Position numbers and translations under genes: made by a program. A DNA stretch of 64,000 nt, from positions 3,332,501 through 3,396,500 of the forward strand of contig NZ_CP121445.1 of NCBI RefSeq assembly GCF_029689925.1, given 5' to 3'. This document shows positions 22,318-31,281 of this stretch, in pieces. The stretch is from Anaerocolumna sp. AGMB13025. GTDB taxonomy: Bacteria > Bacillota > Clostridia > Lachnospirales > Lachnospiraceae. Numbering within the stretch: position 1 is the first letter of the stretch; every line of letters begins with the position of its first letter. The notes beneath the pieces are model-generated. The model was given only the letters and a program-made list of their open reading frames with translations. It had not been told where the DNA came from and searched no databases.

Positions 22318-22796
22318 TATAACCATCCTTTCACAAAGGACTATTCCCTCAGTATAATTTGGATAATTCGAATAATCCTCTGAATTAATATGGATACATC
22401 GACGTGATTTACTTTATTTCGACATTCTCCATATTAGTAATATATTCAGTTTTAAATATAAGGTTCTTTAAAACGTTTATAAACTGTTACGCCTATACTA
22501 ATACTTAGTGGAATCTTGTCATCCGAATTGTTATAGAATATAGACTCTTCAACTATTACTATTAAAGCTCAGTAATCGGTTTAATTTCAAACACATTATC
22601 GACAGTGACATTTGCTGCGAATTATAAGGGTTTTAGAACTAAAAAAATGAATCCCATGTAATGTTTATTATACACAGAATTCATTTTTTTCTTATACATA
22701 ATAGTATAAGTACTGATATCTTAATTTCTAAGCAAATACCAACCCATCAAAAACTTGAAAGCCACACAAGAATTACAGTGAAACTATCACACTAAA
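22318..22796. other. Intergenic region upstream of the collagen-like gene
   Basis: About 480 bp with no gene. It holds the leader and presumed promoter of the collagen-like gene (minus strand) and the terminator of the zinc-ribbon gene at 22641-22690. I looked for sporulation sigma-E/K-type promoters and found only poor partial matches (CATATTAAT around 22385-22395). Confidence 0.5.
22641..22690 (-). terminator. Terminator of the zinc-ribbon protein gene
   Basis: Read on the minus strand: AAAAAAATGAAT, a loop of about 25 bases, ATTCATTTTTTT. The stem is flanked by A and T runs, so it is near-symmetric, but only the minus strand has a gene upstream. Confidence 0.75.
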
Positions 22797-23852
22797 TTAT
22801 TTCTCAAAATTCTCGTTATAATATTCCTCAACCAATAGATCCAAATAAGAATCATCCAGTTCACCAAACTTTTCAGTTATCATTTCTTTCATCTTTTCGA
22901 GCTTATGGAAGAAACGGATTTCGGCTGTTTCATTAGGGTCTGTTAAATCGTCTAATTGTTCTGCGGTTACGTTTTGAGCCAGCCAGTTATTGATGGTTTC
23001 TGTTACGTTATTTTCACCTTCAATTTCCTTTTGTACCTTTTTAGATTTTGTATAGGAGGTGATTCCTATATATAAAAAGGCCAAAAGCAGGAGAGTCATA
23101 ACGATATAGGGCATTGGTCCGTTAAATATATGAATAATACCAACCAGATTCAATACCACGATTGCAAGTCCTAACAGGGATACCATGATAAACGTAGAAG
23201 CGGAGGATTTTAAATCCTTGTACTGTTCCTCTTTTTTTACATAAGCAGTAGGAATAACCGGTTTTGGTTGTTTGCTTTTAACAATATCCTGAAGTTCTTC
23301 TTCACTGAACATGGTTTTGTAATCAATATCGGTACTATCCATATCAGAATTGTCGATATCAAAACGATCACTATCAATCGTTTCCTTCTCAGACAATGAA
23401 GCATCCTCCTTCTCATCTCCGAAGGAATCATCGTTAAAATATTCCTCAGCCTCTTCTTCATTAAAGTAATCCTCAGCTTCTGTTTCATCATTTTCAGATT
23501 CCACAGCTTCATCATTTTTCTTGTTTGAGGTTTTCCCCTGAAAAGAGGAGAGTGCATGTTCCGATTCAACGGAATAGAAAGCTTTATAAAGTTTTGTTAC
23601 CTGTTTTTCCAATTTTTCTTCAATAATGACCACCCATTGCTGTTTTTCTTCATCAAATTCATAACTGGCGGTTTTAATATCAGAGTAATGCAAAAACTCT
23701 ACAAATTTTTTGGCGAATAATTCTTTCTCTGTTTCCATGAAAGTCTTAAACTCCGGTGCCTCCGGTAAACTTTCAACCAATTCCGTTCCACAGTCTGCAC
23801 AGACTGTTATACCATCTACGTATTCCTCTTTACAATTAGGACACCAAGGCAT
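22797..23852 (-). CDS. Zinc-ribbon membrane protein, function unknown
   Basis: A 351-residue protein. ATG 23852 fits AGGAG better than the GTG at 23861. Residues 1-30 hold a zinc ribbon (CPNCKEEYVDGITVCADCGTELV). Residues about 40-100 are a small alpha/beta domain resembling DUF2007-type signal transducers. Residues about 110-190 form a very acidic, low-complexity stretch (many Glu/Asp/Ser). Two membrane helices lie at about 220-265 (FIMVSLLGLAIVVLNLVGII, MTLLLLAFLYIGI), and the C-terminal tail is helical. Soluble parts face the cytoplasm if the zinc ribbon is inside. It lies 22 bp downstream of tyrS on the same strand and may be co-transcribed with it. Confidence 0.7.
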   Translation of the reverse strand: MPWCPNCKEEYVDGITVCADCGTELVESLPEAPEFKTFMETEKELFAKKFVEFLHYSDIKTASYEFDEEKQQWVVIIEEKLEKQVTKLYKAFYSVESEHALSSFQGKTSNKKNDEAVESENDETEAEDYFNEEEAEEYFNDDSFGDEKEDASLSEKETIDSDRFDIDNSDMDSTDIDYKTMFSEEELQDIVKSKQPKPVIPTAYVKKEEQYKDLKSSASTFIMVSLLGLAIVVLNLVGIIHIFNGPMPYIVMTLLLLAFLYIGITSYTKSKKVQKEIEGENNVTETINNWLAQNVTAEQLDDLTDPNETAEIRFFHKLEKMKEMITEKFGELDDSYLDLLVEEYYNENFEK

Positions 23853-23874
23853 TTTAATCACTCCTATTCAAGGT

Positions 23875-25110
23875 TTATTTATTTACTTTAAAACAATGAT
23901 ATGCTTTTTTACCTTTTCTTACCAGTAATGCTCCGTCCGAATCAAAATCATTGTCTGTAAATACTTTATCAAACTCCGTAATCTTAACATCATTTACGGT
24001 TACACCGCCCTGAACGATGGTTCTTCTGGCATCGGAGCGGGACACTGCCATTTTACTATCAACTAATAAGGTGATTAGGTCAATACCTGCTGTAAATTGT
24101 TCCTGTGTATAAGTAGTAGTGGGAATATCTTCTGATTTCATACCACCGCCAAATAATGCCTTGGAAGCCTCTAACGCTTTCGTTGCTTCTTCTTCCCCAT
24201 GTACAATTTTGGTGATTTCAAAAGCTAATACATCTTTGGCATGGTTGATTTCAGCATCTTTTAAAGCACCTAATCTGCGTACTTCATCCATAGGCAGGAA
24301 GGTTAGAAGACCTAAGCATTCCTCCACTTTAACGTCTTCAATATTTCTCCAGTACTGATAGAATTCATAAGGAGAGGTTTTATTTGGATCCAGCCAAACA
24401 GCACCCTTCATGGATTTGCCCATCTTAATACCTTCACTGGTGGTAAGGAGTTTAAAAGTTAAACCAAATGCTGGTTTTTGTTCCTTTCTGCGGATTAAAT
24501 CAACGCCGCCTAAAATGTTGGACCACTGGTCATTACCGCCAAGTTGTAAAGAACAGCCGTAGAGCTGGTTTAATTTTAAGAAATCATAAGATTGCATAAT
24601 CATATAGTTGAATTCGAAGAAAGTTAACCCTTTTTCCATTCTTTGTTTATAACATTCTGCGGTAAGCATCTTGTTAACGGAGAAATGTACTCCGACTTCC
24701 CTTAAGAATTCCACATAATTTAGATTTAACAGCCAGTCCGCATTATTGGCAATAATAGCATTATCATTATCAAAGTCAATAAATTTGGCGAGCTGCTTAT
24801 GGAAGCAATCCGCATTGTGCTGGATGGTCTCTTTGGTCATAATGGTTCTCATATCGGATTTACCGGTAGGATCACCTATCATGGTTGTCCCGCCGCCAAG
24901 GAGGGCAATGGGTCTGTGCCCTGCTTTCTGCATATGCATCATTGCCATTACGGTCAAGAAATGACCTGCTGTCAAACTGTCGGCCGTAGCATCAAAACCT
25001 ATATAAAAGGTAACTTTTTCCTTCCCTAATAATTCTCTGATTTCTTGTTCGTGGGTTGTTTGTTCGATAAATCCACGTTCCAATAAAATATCATATACAT
25101 TGGTTGACAT
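23875..25110 (-). CDS. tyrS: Tyrosyl-tRNA synthetase
   Basis: Charges tRNA-Tyr. It is 411 residues, full length for the bacterial TyrRS of Firmicutes. The class I signature appears as TAGHFL, in place of HIGH, near residue 45. The KMSKS loop reads [13 protein letters not shown] near residue 230. The last 70 residues are an S4-like RNA-binding domain ([20 protein letters not shown]). AGGAGGAAATATACA precedes the ATG. No T-box leader is visible in the 266 bp upstream: I see neither the TGGNACCGCG sequence nor a terminator/antiterminator pair. Confidence 0.97.
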   Translation of the reverse strand: MSTNVYDILLERGFIEQTTHEQEIRELLGKEKVTFYIGFDATADSLTAGHFLTVMAMMHMQKAGHRPIALLGGGTTMIGDPTGKSDMRTIMTKETIQHNADCFHKQLAKFIDFDNDNAIIANNADWLLNLNYVEFLREVGVHFSVNKMLTAECYKQRMEKGLTFFEFNYMIMQSYDFLKLNQLYGCSLQLGGNDQWSNILGGVDLIRRKEQKPAFGLTFKLLTTSEGIKMGKSMKGAVWLDPNKTSPYEFYQYWRNIEDVKVEECLGLLTFLPMDEVRRLGALKDAEINHAKDVLAFEITKIVHGEEEATKALEASKALFGGGMKSEDIPTTTYTQEQFTAGIDLITLLVDSKMAVSRSDARRTIVQGGVTVNDVKITEFDKVFTDNDFDSDGALLVRKGKKAYHCFKVNK

Positions 25111-25376
25111 TGTATATTTCCTCCTTCAATAAGTTATTTTTTATTATAAATGATATTTTCCTATTTTTCAACTTTTTAATAGCAAATCCCCACAGCTCAG
25201 GGCAAACCCGGGAAGGAGAATAGTGACAAAGAACCGGTGCTGGTACTATATGCAGGTTATAAAATTATATCCAGTCTCTTTTGGTTCACTTCTATTAAAA
25301 GGAGTTTTACCCAAAGAGGCTGGATACTTATGATCCTAAACGTCAGGAATCAAAGAATTTCATTTATACTGCCAGG

Positions 25377-25940
25377 TTACTGTTTCGCAGATGCAGTAGT
25401 AAGTTTCATTGAAAAGACCGCTGCTACCCGGTTTAATACAAGATAAAGAATTCCGGTTTCTATGGGGAGCATAATAATAGCTTTTAATGTACGCATAGGC
25501 AATAAAACTAAAAAACCTTTTCCGTATAAAACAGACAGCCACTGGGTCGTCAGAATTAAATCTACCAGGATAACAACAGTTAGTTTTGCCCAAAAGACTC
25601 TTCTTAAACTTAATGGCTTTTTGTAAAGATAAAGCCCATAAATGATGCCAGTCAGTATGGCATTCAAGGTAAAACCCGGGAAAAAAGGTCCGGTTGGTTT
25701 AATCAGATAATTTAAAATATCACCCATACCGCCTAAAAGCCCGCCAACAACGGGTCCATACACCATTCCGGCTGTTCCAATTGCTAAAAAAGAGAAGCCG
25801 ATCTTAATAAATTCACCTATCATAATGGTAAACAGTCCTAAAACCGTATTCATAGCTGTTAGTATGGCAGTGACAGCCAAGGTAAGTACCTTTTTTAATT
25901 CCTTTGCTGATTCTGTAAATGAATAGAACAAAATTTGCAT
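25377..25940 (-). CDS. folT: Folate-family ECF transporter S component
   Basis: The substrate-binding membrane subunit of an energy-coupling factor importer, 187 residues with about six membrane segments (LTLAVTAILTAMNTVLGLFT; GEFIKIGFSFLAIGTAGMVY; PVVGGLLGGMGDILNYLIKP). The P-T-G-P-F-F-P-G-F-T motif is typical of the folate branch. AAAGGAGGTAGATT precedes the ATG. The THF riboswitch upstream makes folate the substrate with high confidence. The shared EcfA/EcfT module is not in this window. Confidence 0.93.
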   Translation of the reverse strand: MQILFYSFTESAKELKKVLTLAVTAILTAMNTVLGLFTIMIGEFIKIGFSFLAIGTAGMVYGPVVGGLLGGMGDILNYLIKPTGPFFPGFTLNAILTGIIYGLYLYKKPLSLRRVFWAKLTVVILVDLILTTQWLSVLYGKGFLVLLPMRTLKAIIMLPIETGILYLVLNRVAAVFSMKLTTASAKQ

Positions 25941-26009
25941 AATCTACCTCCTTTTTCGTTTTTAATGTCGCAAAATATTGCCACTACGAGAAGGTAAATG
26001 CCTATCATG

Positions 26010-26108
26010 TAGCAGCGGGATGCGAATTTTGTACCGCAAGATAACTTTTCGTTCACCGGACAACTCCCCGTTCCGGTGACACTTAACGCACAAAATCCTA
26101 CTCTGCTA
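26010..26108 (-). promoter_or_regulatory. Tetrahydrofolate (THF) riboswitch, folT leader
   Basis: On the minus strand the closing stem TAGCAG/CTGCTA encloses the conserved blocks of the THF-I aptamer in order: AGTAGG, GCGTTAAGTGT, a stem with CACCGG/CCGGTG, AACGAA, GCGGTA and CGCATCCCGCTGC. These match my memory of the Rfam folT motif (RF01831). It lies 69 bases before the folT start. Between aptamer and gene, CTAC...GTAG repeats could form alternative pairings, but I see no clear terminator, so translational control is more likely. Confidence 0.93.
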
Positions 26109-26129
26109 TCAGTATTTTTTGACTTTCTT

Positions 26130-26158
26130 ACTATAGCAGAAGCAGAATAATATAGCAA
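26130..26158 (-). promoter_or_regulatory. Promoter of the THF riboswitch / folT transcript
   Basis: On the minus strand: -35 TTGCTA (26153-26158), 17-bp spacer, -10 TATAGT (26130-26135). The start would be near 26122, about 14 bases before the aptamer. Confidence 0.75.
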
Positions 26159-26357
26159 GAAGTAAAAGGAAATTGGTATAAAATTGAACAAGTATGGAAT
26201 ATATTTTAATATCAGAAGTAAAAATAAATGGCGGTTCTAAATAGCGGAAGATTTATCCGTTTGGAAGTGAAAGCTTAAGCTATATAGAAAAGCAACATTT
26301 TTAGAGGATATCTACATATTGCCAGGACCGCTTTAAAAAAGTAACATGTCGGGCAGG

Positions 26358-26455
26358 TTGAAAGAAAATATAACTGATAGTATGCCACAACACGATTCTT
26401 TCAAAATTTATTATGTGGCAGTATCGCAAGTATATTTATGAGACGAATTGCGGTA
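26358..26455 (+). repeat. Structured repeat, copy B
   Basis: TTGAAAGAA (26358-26366), TGCCAC (26383-26388), TTCTTTCAA (26396-26404) and GTGGCA (26415-26420) make two interleaved pairings. TATCGC (26422-26427) then pairs with GCGGTA (26450-26455) around a long loop. Sequence between the pairing blocks differs from copies C and D, while the blocks are kept. It ends 43 bases before the ATG at 26499. Confidence 0.75.
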
Positions 26456-26498
26456 GAAATTTGTGAAAAGCATTCGCGAAAAGCAAAAGGGGGTAAAT

Positions 26499-26924
26499 AT
26501 GGACAATCAAGAGCATTTACAGGCTGTATCCAGAGACGAGTATATCAGGCTTGCCAGGGAAAGCTGTACAAGAAACTTAAGCCCCAATGGCAGCAATAGA
26601 AATCATGGAGGTAATAAAAATAAAGGATATATAAATACAGATAAAATGAAGACCTGGGATAAGGCGGAAGATTACCATAAGTCTGATTTTGCGGATACTG
26701 GTATTAAAATGGCCCCTGTTACTATAAAGTCTCTGTTAATCCGTGTTATCTGTGCAATGTTATTGTTTTTAACTATTTTTATTATTGACAAATTTGATGT
26801 TAAAATAAAAACATTTGACAGTAACTATATTAAAGAGCTGGTTTCCTCTAATCAAACCATTGATGAAGCGGAGCATTTTTTTGTTTCCTTATACGAAAAG
26901 ATTGTAAAAACGGATAGTAAATAA
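26499..26924 (+). CDS. Small single-pass membrane protein, unknown function
   Basis: A 141-residue protein I do not recognise. AAAAGGGGGTAAAT precedes ATG 26499, which I prefer to the upstream start at 26463. The first 90 residues are polar and basic, rich in Asn, Lys and Arg, with no visible fold. One membrane helix follows (LLIRVICAMLLFLTIFIIDKF), then a 35-residue tail. The likely topology is N-terminus inside with a short external tail. It is a single gene between the folT promoter on the other strand and its own terminator. It is preceded by structured repeat copy B. Confidence 0.7.
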   Translation: MDNQEHLQAVSRDEYIRLARESCTRNLSPNGSNRNHGGNKNKGYINTDKMKTWDKAEDYHKSDFADTGIKMAPVTIKSLLIRVICAMLLFLTIFIIDKFDVKIKTFDSNYIKELVSSNQTIDEAEHFFVSLYEKIVKTDSK

Positions 26925-27012
26925 TAAATTGTAATTTCCTTTATTATAAGTTATAATAATAAATGGCGATTTAATTGGAACTTTAACCGGGTATGATATT
27001 ATTTTTGAAATA

Positions 27013-27060
27013 AACACATTGATTCACATAATAATATTATGTTAACCAATGTGTTTTTTA
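27013..27060 (+). terminator. Terminator of the small membrane protein gene
   Basis: ACACATTG (27014-27021) pairs with CAATGTGT (27047-27054), followed by TTTTTA. The loop itself holds a second palindrome (ATAATATTAT). Confidence 0.8.
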
Positions 27061-27103
27061 GAGATTTTATATCCGTGTAAAAAAGAAAAGAAGAAAAGAA
27101 AGG

Positions 27104-27180
27104 ACGCCACAATAAGATTCTTTATCCTATTTTATTTGTGGCAGTATCGCAAGTAAACTTGCGATATGCAATGGGTGTAA
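27104..27180 (+). repeat. Structured repeat, copy C
   Basis: GCCAC (27106-27110) pairs with GTGGC (27138-27142). TATCGCAAGT (27145-27154) pairs with ACTTGCGATA (27157-27166), followed by TGCAATGGGTGTAA. TTCTTT is present at 27118-27123, but its upstream partner is only a purine run. It stands 108 bp before copy D. Confidence 0.8.
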
Positions 27181-27183
27181 AGG

Positions 27184-27288
27184 TTGAAAGAAATTAAAAG
27201 AATAGAAAGGATGCCACATTATGATTCTTTCAACCAGTTATATTTGTGGCAGTATCGCAAGTAAACTTGCGATATGCAATGGGTGTAA
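27184..27288 (+). repeat. Structured repeat, copy D
   Basis: The fullest copy. TTGAAAGAA (27184-27192) pairs with TTCTTTCAA (27225-27233). TGCCAC (27212-27217) pairs with GTGGCA (27246-27251), interleaved with the first stem. TATCGCAAGT (27253-27262) pairs with ACTTGCGATA (27265-27274). GGGTGTAA ends just before the ATG at 27292 and is the only ribosome-binding-like sequence for that gene. Confidence 0.82.
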
Positions 27289-27291
27289 AAA

Positions 27292-29169
27292 ATGAAAAGA
27301 TTGGCACTTTCCGATGAAATCCTTATGACCATTGATAAACCGGCCAGATACATTGGTAACGAAATCAATATGGTTATGAAGGAGCTGGACAAGATTGATA
27401 TACGCTTTTGTATGTGTTTTCCTGACGTGTACGAGATTGGTATGTCCCATCTGGGAATTCAGATATTATATGATATGTTTAACCGCAGGGAAGATACGTA
27501 TTGCGAAAGAGTATATTCGCCCTGGGTGGATCTTGATAAGGTGTTAAGAGAAAAACAGATTCCTTTATTCGCATTGGAATCCCAGGATCCAATTAAGGAT
27601 TTTGACTTTTTGGGTATTACCCTTCAATATGAGATGTGTTATACGAACATCCTGCAAATTCTTGAGTTATCCCAGATACCAATTTATGCAAAAGACAGGA
27701 CAGAAGAGGATCCTATCATCCTTGGAGGCGGACCCTGTTCTTATAATCCAGAACCTATTGCAGATTTCTTTGATTTCTTTTACATTGGTGAAGGAGAGAC
27801 GGTGTATGACCAGATTTTAGACGCCTATAAGGATAATAAAAGTAAGGGTGGAACCAGAAGAGAATTCCTGGAAAAAATAGCTGAAATTGAAGGTATCTAC
27901 GTACCGTCCTTTTATGAAGCAGAATATAACGAAGACAATACCCTGAAATCATTTACAAAAAATAATGAACATGCCAAGGATAAAATAAAAAAACAGGTAG
28001 AAATGAACTTAAGCGATACCTTTTATCCGAAAAAACCCCTGGTTCCTTATATAAAGGTAACCCAGGACAGAGTTGTATTGGAAATCCAAAGAGGTTGTAT
28101 CAGAGGCTGCCGTTTCTGTCAGGCAGGTATGATTTACCGCCCAATCAGGGAAAGAGATGCTGAATTCTTAAAGGATTATGCATATCAGATGTTAAAAGCC
28201 ACCGGTCATGAAGAGATATCCTTAAGTTCTTTAAGCTCCAGTGATTACTCAGCCCTACAGGAATTGGTTTATTATCTGATTGAAGAATTCAGCTCTAAAG
28301 GGGTCAATATCTCTCTACCTTCCCTTCGGATTGATGCTTTTGCTCTGGATGTTATGAGCAAGGTGCAGGATGTGAGAAAAAGCAGTCTGACCTTTGCGCC
28401 GGAGGCCGGTTCCCAAAGACTTCGGGATGTCATTAATAAAGGTCTCTCGGAAGAAAATATATTGACTGGTGCGATGTCTGCCTTTAACAGCGGCTGGAAC
28501 CGGGTTAAATTATATTTTATGCTAGGACTTCCTACAGAAACGGAGGAAGATATTGAAGGTATTGCAATTCTTTCCGATAAAATTGCCAGGGAATATTATA
28601 CAATTCCAAAGGATCAGAGAAATGGTAAAGTGAGCATTGTCGCCAGTACTTCCTATTTTGTACCAAAGCCCTTTACTCCGTTTCAGTGGGCAAGAATGGA
28701 CAAGCCTGAGGAATATCTGACGAAACAGCGTTACCTCCGCGGAAAAATCAATGAACAGTTAAACAAAAAAAGTATTAAGTATAACTGGCATGAAGCGGAA
28801 GTGAGTATTTTAGAGGGAGTATTTGCAAGAGGGGACAGAAAGCTTTCGAAGGTTATTTACGATGCCTATAAAGCGGGGTGTCTGTATGATTCCTGGTCCG
28901 AATACTTCAAATATGAAACCTGGTTAAAGGTTTTTCAAGAAAATAACCTGGATATCGAATTTTATACCAGTCGGGAAAGAGCGCGGGAGGAAATCTTTCC
29001 CTGGGATTTTATTGATGTAGGTGTTACAAAAGAATTCCTTTGGAGAGAATACAATCGTGGAATTAGTGAAAAGGTTACCCCAAATTGCAGAAAAGCCTGT
29101 GCAGATTGCGGAGCCAAGGTTTTTCACGGCGGTGTTTGCTATGAAGAGAGAGGACAGGAGGTAATTTAA
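27292..29169 (+). CDS. Radical SAM protein, TIGR03960 family
   Basis: A 625-residue radical SAM protein with an N-terminal B12-binding-like region (about residues 20-200) and a SAM domain with the cluster motif CIRGCRFCQAG near residue 268. The C-terminus has a second cysteine group (NCRKACADCGAKVFHGGVCYE), possibly a second iron-sulfur or zinc site. The family is always found with a DUF2344 protein and near RNase E/G and the rplU-obg genes. An RNA or ribosome modification is suspected in the field, but to my knowledge it is not proven. The gene is followed one base later by its DUF2344 partner. Its leader is structured repeat copy D. Confidence 0.92.
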   Translation: MKRLALSDEILMTIDKPARYIGNEINMVMKELDKIDIRFCMCFPDVYEIGMSHLGIQILYDMFNRREDTYCERVYSPWVDLDKVLREKQIPLFALESQDPIKDFDFLGITLQYEMCYTNILQILELSQIPIYAKDRTEEDPIILGGGPCSYNPEPIADFFDFFYIGEGETVYDQILDAYKDNKSKGGTRREFLEKIAEIEGIYVPSFYEAEYNEDNTLKSFTKNNEHAKDKIKKQVEMNLSDTFYPKKPLVPYIKVTQDRVVLEIQRGCIRGCRFCQAGMIYRPIRERDAEFLKDYAYQMLKATGHEEISLSSLSSSDYSALQELVYYLIEEFSSKGVNISLPSLRIDAFALDVMSKVQDVRKSSLTFAPEAGSQRLRDVINKGLSEENILTGAMSAFNSGWNRVKLYFMLGLPTETEEDIEGIAILSDKIAREYYTIPKDQRNGKVSIVASTSYFVPKPFTPFQWARMDKPEEYLTKQRYLRGKINEQLNKKSIKYNWHEAEVSILEGVFARGDRKLSKVIYDAYKAGCLYDSWSEYFKYETWLKVFQENNLDIEFYTSRERAREEIFPWDFIDVGVTKEFLWREYNRGISEKVTPNCRKACADCGAKVFHGGVCYEERGQEVI

Positions 29170-29170
29170 G

Positions 29171-30007
29171 ATGAAAGTACGTATGAAATTTACAAAATCA
29201 GGTCCTTTAAAATTCATAGGACATCTGGATGTTATGAGGTATTTTCAAAAAGCCTTCCGCCGTGCAGATATTGATGTGGAGTATTCCAAAGGTTTCAGCC
29301 CTCATCAGTTAATGTCCTTTGCTGCACCTTTAGGGGTGGGGCTGACTAGTGATGGGGAATATTTAGATGTCTCACTCCTTAGCTGTGAGGCACCTAAAGT
29401 CATGATCGATAAGATTAACGAAGCTATGAATGATTTCATCCAGGTCGTGGATTTTAAGCAATTATCCGATAACAGCAAAAATGCCATGTCCAGTGTTGCC
29501 GGAGCCGATTACTTAGTTTCTGTAAAAGATGGCTATGACTATATGGATAAGATGGTTTTTGAGGAGAAGTTTCAGGACTTTTATAATCAGAAAACCCTTG
29601 TTGTAACCAAGAAATCCAAAAAGAGTGAAAATGAAGTGGATATTAAACCCCTGATTTATCATATCGCTTTTGGTGAGAAGGAATTTCAGGAGACCATCAG
29701 GAATTCAGAACTTAGGGAGGAGAGTTCTGAATTTTATAAAGAGAGTTCTGAATTTAATAAAGAGACTTCTGTTTCTGGTATCAAAGACAGTGTAGCCGAT
29801 TCCTATATCAATGGAATTACAGTATATATGCAGCTTGCAACCGGAAGTGTTAATAATCTAAAACCGGAACTGGTTATGGAAGCCTTCTGCCAATTTGCAG
29901 GAATCGAATACCGGGAATTTGCTTATCAGGTTCACAGACTTGAAGTTTATGCCGATGTTAGCAATGAGGAAAACCGGGTGTTGGTACCATTAGGCAGTGT
30001 TGACTAA
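29171..30007 (+). CDS. DUF2344 / TIGR03936 radical SAM-associated protein
   Basis: A 278-residue partner of the preceding radical SAM protein. The N-terminal half has the family's sequence (KSGPLKFIGHLDVMRYFQKA; YSKGFSPHQLMSFAAPLGVG). Residues about 180-205 are a lineage-specific insert of near-repeats (ELREESSEFYKESSEFNKET). In some species this domain is fused to the radical SAM protein. GGAGGTAATTTAAG gives the ribosome binding site inside the end of the upstream gene. Confidence 0.9.
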   Translation: MKVRMKFTKSGPLKFIGHLDVMRYFQKAFRRADIDVEYSKGFSPHQLMSFAAPLGVGLTSDGEYLDVSLLSCEAPKVMIDKINEAMNDFIQVVDFKQLSDNSKNAMSSVAGADYLVSVKDGYDYMDKMVFEEKFQDFYNQKTLVVTKKSKKSENEVDIKPLIYHIAFGEKEFQETIRNSELREESSEFYKESSEFNKETSVSGIKDSVADSYINGITVYMQLATGSVNNLKPELVMEAFCQFAGIEYREFAYQVHRLEVYADVSNEENRVLVPLGSVD

Positions 30008-30067
30008 TCCTAATCAAATGTTATAGTTACAGATACAAAAATTAAATGAATTACGGTGGGAAGAGCC

Positions 30068-31249
30068 ATGAATCATAAATTAATCATAACCAAACTGGAT
30101 AACCGGATTGTTTCAGCCATATATGAAGGCAATGAAATGCTCCAGGTCAATCTGGACAAAACTTCTGAACAGAGTATCCTTGGGAATATCTATGTTGGTA
30201 AAGTAAAAAACATTGTAAAGAATATCAGCGCTGCATTTGTAGAGATTGCCGGCGGTCGGATGTGCTATCTGGCGCTGGAGGAAAACCCGAATCCGATTTA
30301 TGTCAATGCCAAAAAACAAGACCGGATTTTAGTTGGCGATGAATTATTGGTGCAGATTGCCAAAGAAGATGTGAAAACCAAGGCTCCTGTAGTTACAACA
30401 AATCTGAATTTCACAGGAAAATATACGGTCTTGATTCACGGTAAATCATCCCTTGGTGTTTCCGCAAAAATTTCAGAAGATGGGGAGCGAAAACGCTTAA
30501 AAGAAGTTATGAAAGCCTTTAAACAGGATTCGTATGGTTTTATTGTCAGAACCAATGCTGTAAACATTGACCGGGAACGGTTGGAAGAGGAAGTACAGTC
30601 TCTTACAAAGCAATATAATGAACTACGGGAATATGGGATTCATAAATCAACTTTTTCCCTGATATATCAGACACCACCTGGTTTTATCTGTGATATCAGG
30701 GATGGTTTTGCGGATAAAATAGATGAGATTTTAACGGATGACCGTGAAATCTTTGATAAAATACAGGAGTACTTAATAAATTATCAAAAAGAAGATTTAA
30801 GCAAACTAAAGTTTTACGAAGATAAACTGATTACTCTTAGTAATCTTTACAGCATCCGAACCAAATTAGAGACTGCCATGAGGGATAAAGTCTGGTTAAA
30901 GTCCGGAGGTACTATTATTATTCAGCCAACGGAAGCCTTAACGGTTATTGATGTTAACACTGGCAAAGCAATAAACGGCAAGAAAAAAGTACAGGACACT
31001 TTCTATAAGATTAATATGGAAGCAGCTGCAGAAATAGCAAAACAAATTCGGCTGCGGAATCTTTCGGGTATTATTATCATTGATTTTATTGATATGGAGC
31101 AACAAGAATATAAGGAAGGTCTGATGAAAGGATTAGAAGAACTCTTTAGAAAAGATCCCATAAAAACTACCCTGGTGGATATGACTGCCTTAAATCTTGT
31201 AGAAGTAACCAGAAAGAAAGTAAGAAAACCATTGTACGAACAGGTTTAA
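30068..31249 (+). CDS. rng: Ribonuclease E/G family endoribonuclease
   Basis: An RNA-cleaving enzyme of 393 residues. ATG 30068 is chosen over GTG 30056 for its position after GGTGGGAAGAG. An S1 RNA-binding domain (SILGNIYVGKVKNIVKNIS, about residues 30-120) is followed by the RNase H-like catalytic part. The catalytic Asp pairs are in VIDVNTG and IIIDFIDM. It ends shortly after the LVEVTRKKVRKPL motif. The CPxC zinc-link and the small domain of Escherichia coli RNase G are not visible, as in other short Clostridial members. In many Clostridia rplU follows at once; here about 7.9 kb intervenes. Confidence 0.93.
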   Translation: MNHKLIITKLDNRIVSAIYEGNEMLQVNLDKTSEQSILGNIYVGKVKNIVKNISAAFVEIAGGRMCYLALEENPNPIYVNAKKQDRILVGDELLVQIAKEDVKTKAPVVTTNLNFTGKYTVLIHGKSSLGVSAKISEDGERKRLKEVMKAFKQDSYGFIVRTNAVNIDRERLEEEVQSLTKQYNELREYGIHKSTFSLIYQTPPGFICDIRDGFADKIDEILTDDREIFDKIQEYLINYQKEDLSKLKFYEDKLITLSNLYSIRTKLETAMRDKVWLKSGGTIIIQPTEALTVIDVNTGKAINGKKKVQDTFYKINMEAAAEIAKQIRLRNLSGIIIIDFIDMEQQEYKEGLMKGLEELFRKDPIKTTLVDMTALNLVEVTRKKVRKPLYEQV

Positions 31250-31281
31250 TTACAAGATAGAGATAGGACCGGTGATACAGT

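Noticed and set aside
25111..25376. Possible T-box leader for tyrS
   Set aside because: Searched for because Firmicutes tyrS often has one; neither the TGGNACCGCG box nor a terminator/antiterminator pair is there.
25237..25446. 69-residue plus-strand frame between tyrS and folT
   Set aside because: It overlaps the end of folT on the other strand, has no ribosome binding site and no recognisable sequence.
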